Origin: Desulfuromonadaceae bacterium
Lineage (GTDB): Bacteria > Desulfobacterota > Desulfuromonadia > Geobacterales > Pseudopelobacteraceae
NCBI GenBank assembly: GCA_028686145.1
Contig: JAQUCQ010000191.1
Coordinates: 1 to 6,618 of the forward strand
Length of the DNA: 6,618 nucleotides
Reading direction: 5' to 3'
Numbering within the stretch: the stretch's first letter is position 1; each line of letters begins with the position of its first letter. The notes beneath the pieces were generated by a model. The model saw only the letters and a list, made by a program, of their open reading frames with translations, did not search any database and was not told the origin of the DNA. The translations under genes and the position numbers were made by a program. Below are positions 1 through 3,921 of this stretch, one piece after another.

Positions 1-1062
1 ACCAAGTGTAGCAGCAACCAGCGCTTGAGTTTCGCCGCGGGTAAAGAGCGCCGAACCATGAACGCGGGGAAGAAACCCGGTTTCAGTGCTGATAGGGCGG
101 ATAGTGTTGGTCGTACGGCCATCAATACGGATACCGGTATCAAGGACATCAGCGCGTACACGGTCATACTCGAAATCGCCCAAAAACGCTTTGATCTGTT
201 TGGCTGAACCTTCAAACTCAGCGGCAAGAGCTTCAATCGTTTCAGCCTTGATCAGCTCAATCTGGTCATGACGTTCATTTTTTGCCTTGAGTTTAACCGC
301 CTCACCAATACGATTGTAGGCTAACTCCTTAACTCGTGCCAGCAGGACTTCATCAACAACCGACTCCTTAACAGCGCGTTTTGTCACTCCTGCCAGTTTC
401 TGCAGTTTTTCTTGGGCTTCAATAAGCGGCAGCATTGCCTCTTTGGCAAAAAACACCCCTTCCAGCAGATCAGCTTCGGATACAAATTTAGCTTCGCCTT
501 CAACCATGATTATTGCGTCGCGACTTGCAGCAACAACAATTTCAAGATCACTTTTTTCAAGTTCTTCAGCAGATGGATTGCAGATAAATTGACCATCTAC
601 ACGGGCTACTTTGGCACCGGCAATAGGTCCGTTGAAGGGAATGTCGGAGATCATCAGTGCTGCAGAAGCTCCCAGCATTGAGAGAATCCCGGGATCATTA
701 TCTTGATCGGCGGAAACAACAGTTGCAATTATCTGAGTATCATTCAGAAATGTTTCCGGAAAAAGCGGGCGAATCGGACGGTCGATAAGACGGCAGGTAA
801 GTGTTTCAGGATCGGAAGGACGTGCTTCACGTTTGAAAAAGCCTCCCGGGATCTTGCCGCCAGCATATGCCTTTTCGGTATAATTAACAGTAAGCGGGAA
901 AAAATCCTGCCCTTCTTTCGCTTCTTTTGCTGCAACAACGGTTACGAGCACGACCGTATCACCACAACTGACGACTACCGCTCCACTGGCCTGTTTTGCC
1001 ATTTTGCCGGTAGACAGCGTAATCGTTCTGCCCCCAAACTCAACCTGAACATTTTGTTCCAT
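1..1062 (-). CDS. pnp: Polynucleotide phosphorylase, N-terminal half (3' end outside window)
   Basis: PNPase is a trimeric 3'-to-5' exoribonuclease that uses phosphate to release nucleoside diphosphates from RNA. It acts in the cytoplasm, often within RNA degradosomes. Translating from the ATG at 1060-1062 gives 354 codons with no stop up to the window edge. The protein starts MEQNVQVEFGGRTI. It shows the first RNase PH-like domain (about residues 12-145), with FFKRE at 75-79 and RLIDRPIRPLFPE near 91-104. An RNase PH C-like part and the helical middle domain follow (to about 315). The second RNase PH-like domain then begins, with DGR at 314-316 and HGSALFTRGETQAL from 335. The catalytic end of that domain and the usual KH and S1 RNA-binding domains lie beyond position 1. 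Family length is about 700 residues, so roughly half is seen. An AGAGGAG ribosome site (1071-1077) lies 8 nt before the ATG. Identity is secure. No frameshift is seen. Confidence 0.97.
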   Translation of the reverse strand, partial: MEQNVQVEFGGRTITLSTGKMAKQASGAVVVSCGDTVVLVTVVAAKEAKEGQDFFPLTVNYTEKAYAGGKIPGGFFKREARPSDPETLTCRLIDRPIRPLFPETFLNDTQIIATVVSADQDNDPGILSMLGASAALMISDIPFNGPIAGAKVARVDGQFICNPSAEELEKSDLEIVVAASRDAIIMVEGEAKFVSEADLLEGVFFAKEAMLPLIEAQEKLQKLAGVTKRAVKESVVDEVLLARVKELAYNRIGEAVKLKAKNERHDQIELIKAETIEALAAEFEGSAKQIKAFLGDFEYDRVRADVLDTGIRIDGRTTNTIRPISTETGFLPRVHGSALFTRGETQALVAATLG

Positions 1063-1085
1063 ACTATATTCTCCTCTTCGGTTGC

Positions 1086-1149
1086 GTTGGGGCCGTCGTT
1101 ACAACCTCTGCGGCTGACTTACCACAGGAGTTCCAACCACGTCCCCAAC
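1086..1149 (-). promoter_or_regulatory. Long imperfect stem-loop in the pnp leader (candidate RNase III processing site)
   Basis: On the minus strand this 64-nt segment folds into a hairpin of two 29-nt arms around the hexaloop AAGUCA. The base is GTTGGGG (1143-1149) with CCCCAAC (1086-1092). By hand I count 25 pairs, including four G-U wobbles, broken by four single 1x1 mismatches and no bulges. The wobbles pair only in the minus-strand transcript, as expected for an RNA structure. It starts right after the U-tract of the rpsO terminator and ends 8 nt before the pnp ribosome site. In E. coli an RNase III-cleaved hairpin in the pnp leader mediates PNPase autoregulation. That role here is inferred from position and shape. 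Confidence 0.7.
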
Positions 1150-1150
1150 A

Positions 1151-1178
1151 AATATAAAAAGGGCCGCAAAGCCCTTTT
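1151..1178 (-). terminator. Rho-independent terminator after rpsO
   Basis: On the minus strand AAAAGGGC (1171-1178) pairs with GCCCTTTT (1157-1164) across the 6-nt loop TTTGCG. The run TTTTTATATT follows (1160 down to 1151). This is an 8-bp stem with a U-rich tail, the standard intrinsic terminator form. The complementary A-tract means it could also act on the other strand, but no plus-strand gene is seen. It sits 64 nt after the rpsO stop and 88 nt before the pnp start. pnp is therefore probably reached by partial readthrough, or by a promoter I could not identify. An attenuating terminator at this place is known between rpsO and pnp in E. coli. Confidence 0.85.
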
Positions 1179-1205
1179 CTTAAATGAGCATACAGTAAAC
1201 AGAGC

Positions 1206-1237
1206 GGCGGTATACCTGCATTTACAGATATACCGCC
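1206..1237 (-). other. Stem-loop directly after the rpsO stop codon
   Basis: GGCGGTATA (minus strand, 1229-1237) pairs perfectly over 9 bp with TATACCGCC (1206-1214). The 14-nt interior can add a CTG/CAG extension after one mismatch. The structure begins 5 nt after the rpsO TAG and is not followed by a U-tract, so it is not itself an intrinsic terminator. It may block 3' exonucleases or serve as a processing site for the rpsO mRNA. The pairing is seen directly; the role is inference. Confidence 0.6.
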
Positions 1238-1242
1238 TGCTA

Positions 1243-1509
1243 CTATCTACGAATGCCGAGACGTTCAATAACTGTTTTGTATCTGGCCAGCTCTTTGCCT
1301 TTCAGATAATCCAGCAAGCGCCTTCTCTGGCCAACAAGCTTAAGAAGACCACGACGGCTATGGTGATCTTTCTTGTGAATTTTGAAATGCTCGGTCAGAT
1401 AGGTGATCCGCTCGGTCAGAATTGCGATCTGCACCTCTGGTGAACCTGTATCGCTCTCATGCTTCTTGAATGCATTGATTATTTCTTGTTTTTTATCGGT
1501 TGCCAGCAC
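1243..1509 (-). CDS. rpsO: 30S ribosomal protein S15
   Basis: S15 binds the three-way junction of 16S rRNA helices 20-22 and starts assembly of the central domain (platform) of the small subunit. The 88-residue product matches the usual 88-89 residues. It carries the family signature: HESDTGSPEVQIA at 17-29, HKKDHHSRRGLLKLVGQRR in the middle, and the typical ending IERLGIRR. The start is GTG at 1507-1509, giving MLATDKKQ, the expected S15 N-terminus. A strong GGAGGAG site lies 6 nt upstream, which fixes the start. The stop is TAG. The gene is 118 nt downstream of truB and 180 nt upstream of pnp, has its own candidate promoter, and is followed by a terminator. S15 represses its own translation in several bacteria through leader structures. 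Structured elements are seen here too, but no known S15 operator class was recognised. Confidence 0.98.
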   Translation of the reverse strand: MLATDKKQEIINAFKKHESDTGSPEVQIAILTERITYLTEHFKIHKKDHHSRRGLLKLVGQRRRLLDYLKGKELARYKTVIERLGIRR

Positions 1510-1515
1510 TGTCTA

Positions 1516-1522
1516 CTCCTCC
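1516..1522 (-). promoter_or_regulatory. rpsO ribosome binding site
   Basis: GGAGGAG lies 6 nt before the GTG start codon of rpsO. It is close to a full anti-16S match and decides the non-ATG start. No other in-frame start has comparable support. Confidence 0.85.
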
Positions 1523-1528
1523 ATGAAA

Positions 1529-1565
1529 CTGATTGATGAGATTACGAAATCAGGGGGGGAACCCC
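1529..1565 (-). promoter_or_regulatory. Potential leader hairpins upstream of the rpsO ribosome site
   Basis: Two mutually compatible or competing structures can form in the leader RNA. GGGG (1562-1565) faces a run of seven C (1553-1559) across a very short loop. CTGATT (1548-1553) pairs over 6 bp with AATCAG (1529-1534), leaving a 13-nt loop. Inside that loop region, GATT(TCGT)AATC is an alternative small hairpin. The second structure ends 6 nt before the Shine-Dalgarno site. This position is suited to translational control, for example by S15 itself. The sequence complementarity is seen; the regulatory role is inferred and no GU/GC S15-recognition motif was proven. Confidence 0.35.
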
Positions 1566-1579
1566 GAAACGTATATAAC

Positions 1580-1611
1580 TGAGTTGTAATGAGTATCACA
1601 GCGACAACTCA
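1580..1611. repeat. Perfect 8-bp inverted repeat overlapping the rpsO promoter
   Basis: TGAGTTGT (1580-1587) and ACAACTCA (1604-1611) are perfect complements separated by 16 bp. On the minus strand the arms flank the proposed -10 element of the rpsO promoter. It could be a DNA operator with half-sites about 24 bp apart centre to centre. If the RNA starts further upstream, it could be a stem-loop in the truB-rpsO readthrough RNA. There is no U-tract, so it is not a terminator of truB. Confidence 0.5.
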
Positions 1612-1619
1612 TTTGTAAA
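1592..1619 (-). promoter_or_regulatory. Candidate sigma70-type promoter for rpsO
   Basis: On the minus strand TTTACA (1614-1619, 5 of 6 matches to TTGACA) is followed after 16 bp by GATACT (1592-1597, 4 of 6 to TATAAT). A TG one base before the latter gives the extended -10 form TGnGATACT. Transcription would start near 1585, leaving a leader of about 75 nt before the GTG of rpsO. The promoter lies wholly in the truB-rpsO gap, consistent with the extra expression a ribosomal protein needs. Judged by eye only. Confidence 0.45.
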
Positions 1620-1627
1620 GTACTAAC

Positions 1628-2539
1628 TTACATAAAAACACGCTGCAAAACAATGGCCGCACAGGGATCCTCACCTGCAACCAGCCTGGCAACGGCAACC
1701 AAAATCCCGTTATGGGAAAGGCGCACCATTTCCGTTCCAGGCGGGATAGAATCGCCTTGAACACTTGTGTCATTCCAGAGCGGAGAGCGCCCAAAAGATA
1801 CTTTTGCCAAACCAGAATCAGCAAGCGGTACATCAAATAGATGTTCCAACGCGCTGAAAGGTGAGGTACAGAGAGACGACAAGCACTGTTCATCTGCCGT
1901 ACTTTGCAACGACTCCAGTGTATGAGCGGCACTGATTACAAAGGGGCCGCTGGCAGTTCTGCGTAATTCCTTCAGTGCGGCACCGCAGCCTAGCGTGGCG
2001 CCAATATCGTCAGCCAGTGTGCGAACGTAGGTACCCCGTGAGCAAGTGACTCTGATTGACACAAAAGGCAGGATAAAAGAAAGAAGCTCGATGGAATGGA
2101 TATCCACCGGACGGGCGGCACGTTCGACCACCTCCCCCATCCGGGCTAATTTATAGAGAGGTTGCCCGGCCTGCTTTATTGCAGAATACATCGGAGGTAT
2201 CTGAAGAAGAGGGCCTGTAAAACGTTCAAAAACGCCCAGCAGTTGCTGCTTCGAAACAGAATCAAACTTGCTCTCACGCAATACTTTACCGGTCATATCA
2301 AGAGTGTCGGTTGCTACCCCAAGCTGCATCAGCGCTTCGTAACATTTGACACCCTCATTCAGAAACGGAATAGCTTTGGTCCCGTCATTAACCGCTATCG
2401 GCAGAACGCCGGTAGCAAAAGGATCGAGAGTACCGGTGTGTCCAACCTTTCTGGTCCCCAGAATACGGCGCACCCGGCTTACCACATCATGCGAAGTAAT
2501 ACCAGCCGGCTTGTCGATAACTATAAAGCCGTTAATCAA
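1628..2539 (-). CDS. truB: tRNA pseudouridine(55) synthase TruB
   Basis: TruB converts U55 in the T-loop of nearly all elongator tRNAs to pseudouridine and also acts as a tRNA folding chaperone. The 303-residue product begins MINGFIVIDKPAGITSHDVV. The catalytic motif GHTGTLDPFATGVL has the nucleophile Asp39. Tyr67 lies at the expected active-site position. PPMYSAIKQAGQPLYKLAR (116-134) and CSRGTYVRTLADDIG (166-180, with Arg173) are family motifs. The C-terminal part from about 245 corresponds to the small TruB C-terminal/PUA-like domain. Length is normal. The start is TTG at 2537-2539, sharing TTGA with the nrnA stop. Only a weak GGA-type site precedes it, so translation probably relies on coupling to nrnA. 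No upstream in-frame ATG fits the family N-terminus better. The stop is TAA. No terminator is seen after it. Confidence 0.97.
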   Translation of the reverse strand: MINGFIVIDKPAGITSHDVVSRVRRILGTRKVGHTGTLDPFATGVLPIAVNDGTKAIPFLNEGVKCYEALMQLGVATDTLDMTGKVLRESKFDSVSKQQLLGVFERFTGPLLQIPPMYSAIKQAGQPLYKLARMGEVVERAARPVDIHSIELLSFILPFVSIRVTCSRGTYVRTLADDIGATLGCGAALKELRRTASGPFVISAAHTLESLQSTADEQCLSSLCTSPFSALEHLFDVPLADSGLAKVSFGRSPLWNDTSVQGDSIPPGTEMVRLSHNGILVAVARLVAGEDPCAAIVLQRVFM

Positions 2540-3495
2540 AGAGACTTTTCCACTATGTTGTACACAATAGACTTAACTTCATCCAGCGTCCCATCAATGG
2601 TGCATCCGGCAGCATTATGATGACCGCCGCCGCCGAGAACCGCCGAAAATGCGGCAACATTCACTTTCCCTTTCGAACGGAAACCTACCTTAAATTTCTT
2701 TTCTCCCAGCTGTCTGAAAAATACTGCAACTTCAACACCTCGAATGGAGCGCGGATAATTGACAAAACCATCCGTTAATTCGGCATCTGCCCCGGAAGCC
2801 CTGTACATATCCTGCGTCACCGTAACGGAAGCAGCCAGCCCATCTTTAAAAACCTCAAGAGTAGGCAGACATTTTGCCAATAGCTCAAGGCGTCTTTGCG
2901 GCTGGTTTTCATAGAGCTGCTCTGCAACATTCCAGGCATTCACCCCACACTCAATCATTTCTCCGGCTACGGAAAAGGCCTCACGGTTGGCATTCGAATA
3001 GCGGAAGGAGCCAGTATCGGTGATAACCGCGACATAAATACAGATAGCTGTTTCACGGTCAAAGCTATAGCCGAACGCATTAATAATGCGGTACACAAGT
3101 ATGCCGGTTGCCGCCGCCTGAGTATCAATAAGGTTATAGTCACCAAAAGAATCGCAGGAAAGATGGTGGTCAAGATTGATAGTCGTGGTGACTCGTAAGA
3201 AATCACAGAACTCTTTACCGGCCCGCTTCCGTTCGCCAATATCAAGTACGAAAGCAACGTCATAATGCTTATCAGGAATATGCGCAAGAGCAGAATCTGC
3301 AGCGGGAAGAAATGTATACAAATCGGGGACAGGATCCTGATAGTGCACGGTTACGTCTTTACCGATTTTGCGCAGAAACGATGCCAGAGCCAGAGAGGAT
3401 CCTACTGCGTCTCCATCCGGACCTTCATGGGAGGTAATTAGAAATGAAGCGTTGGTGCGAATAACTTCAATTATCTGCTGAACTGTTTCCGTCAT
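2536..3495 (-). CDS. nrnA: DHH/DHHA1 phosphoesterase, NrnA-like oligoribonuclease / pAp phosphatase
   Basis: The 319-residue protein has the layout of the NrnA group of DHH phosphoesterases. These degrade RNA oligomers of 2-5 nt and dephosphorylate 3'-phosphoadenosine 5'-phosphate (pAp) using manganese. Metal-binding motifs are in order: HEGPDGDAVGSSLAL (23-37), VLDIG with Asp85, LDHH (108-111), and ITDTGSFRYSN (158-168). The C-terminal DHHA1 substrate-binding motif is GGGGHHNAAG (288-297). No signal peptide or membrane segment is seen, so it is cytoplasmic. RecJ is unlikely given the short length and absence of its extra domains. Which activity dominates, nanoRNA or pAp hydrolysis, cannot be read from sequence. 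The gene overlaps the end of rbfA by 29 nt and ends in the TTGA shared with truB, so it is embedded in the operon. The ATG start (3493-3495) is 13 nt from a strong AAGGAG, an unusually long spacing. Confidence 0.9.
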   Translation of the reverse strand: MTETVQQIIEVIRTNASFLITSHEGPDGDAVGSSLALASFLRKIGKDVTVHYQDPVPDLYTFLPAADSALAHIPDKHYDVAFVLDIGERKRAGKEFCDFLRVTTTINLDHHLSCDSFGDYNLIDTQAAATGILVYRIINAFGYSFDRETAICIYVAVITDTGSFRYSNANREAFSVAGEMIECGVNAWNVAEQLYENQPQRRLELLAKCLPTLEVFKDGLAASVTVTQDMYRASGADAELTDGFVNYPRSIRGVEVAVFFRQLGEKKFKVGFRSKGKVNVAAFSAVLGGGGHHNAAGCTIDGTLDEVKSIVYNIVEKSL

Positions 3496-3838
3496 GCTCA
3501 GTGTGTATCTCCTTAAGAAGAGATTCTATCCGACTGCCGTAATCGAGGGATTTATCGTATTTGAAAACAAGTTCCGGCGTATGACGAATCGTAAGTTTTT
3601 TGCCGATATCACGACGAATAAATCCTTTTGCGCTGTTCAGTCCGGCTTCCGTCTCTTTCTTAACCGCATCATCACCTATTACGGTAAAATAGATGCGGGC
3701 GAGGCTCAGATCGTCCGTAACTTCAACTCCGGTAATAGTAACAAAACCGATCCTCGGGTCATTAAGTCCTCGGGAAAGAATGGTGCAAACAATCTCATGT
3801 ATGGTTTCAGCAACCTTGTCCGAACGCTTGTGCTGCAT
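3467..3838 (-). CDS. rbfA: 30S ribosome-binding factor A
   Basis: RbfA is a small single-KH-fold protein that binds the pre-30S subunit and helps mature the 5' end and helix 1 region of 16S rRNA. It is important for growth in the cold. The product from the ATG at 3836-3838 is 123 residues, normal for the family. It shows the typical N-terminal helix (KRSDKVAETIHEIVCTIL), the DPRIGFVTITGVEVTDDLSLARIYFTV strand-turn region (27-53), and a C-terminal helix-kink-helix (GLNSAKGFIRRDIGKKLTIRHTPEL written in two parts: residues 66-80 and 81-90). A GTG 18 nt upstream (3854-3856) would add six residues. The GAGGA site 5 nt before the ATG overlaps that alternative and supports the ATG. The stop is TGA, inside the start of nrnA. 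It lies 83 nt downstream of infB. Confidence 0.96.
   Translation of the reverse strand: MQHKRSDKVAETIHEIVCTILSRGLNDPRIGFVTITGVEVTDDLSLARIYFTVIGDDAVKKETEAGLNSAKGFIRRDIGKKLTIRHTPELVFKYDKSLDYGSRIESLLKEIHTEHDGNSSADN
3509..3514 (-). promoter_or_regulatory. nrnA ribosome binding site inside the end of rbfA
   Basis: AAGGAG lies within the last rbfA codons and is the only good Shine-Dalgarno match before nrnA. It is 13 nt from the annotated ATG but 7 nt from an in-frame CTG at 3499-3501. Either the ATG is used with long spacing, or the CTG is used and adds two residues. Confidence 0.55.
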
Positions 3839-3843
3839 AGATG

Positions 3844-3848
3844 TCCTC
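3844..3848 (-). promoter_or_regulatory. rbfA ribosome binding site
   Basis: GAGGA lies 5 nt before the ATG at 3836-3838. It supports that start over the GTG at 3854-3856, which lies upstream of it and lacks a good site of its own. Confidence 0.7.
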
Positions 3849-3869
3849 AAAGGCACGGGAAAACGTAGT

Positions 3870-3896
3870 CAGGCTTCAGCATTTTACTGTTGCCTG
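3870..3896 (-). other. Small hairpin in the infB-rbfA spacer
   Basis: CAGGC (3892-3896) pairs with GCCTG (3870-3874). After a symmetric AA/AA internal loop, CAG (3887-3889) pairs with CTG (3877-3879). The spacer 3839-3921 is otherwise unstructured by eye and encodes no gene. There is no immediate U-tract, so it is not a clear terminator and rbfA is likely cotranscribed with infB. The structure is weak. Confidence 0.3.
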
Positions 3897-3921
3897 TAGT
3901 CTGGCTACGATCTCCTCGCCC

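Noticed and set aside
1150..1200. Promoter for pnp around the TATATT after the rpsO terminator
   Set aside because: TATATT is part of the terminator U-tract and no -35-like hexamer lies at 15-19 bp, so the match is explained by the terminator.
703..1443. Plus-strand open frame of 246 codons
   Set aside because: It runs antisense across pnp, the hairpin-filled gap and rpsO, and its product resembles no family. Both overlapped genes are unmistakable, so it is a shadow frame.
3854..3856. GTG start for rbfA giving 129 residues
   Set aside because: The GAGGA site sits between this GTG and the ATG at 3836-3838, at ideal spacing for the ATG. The extra six residues are not a family feature.
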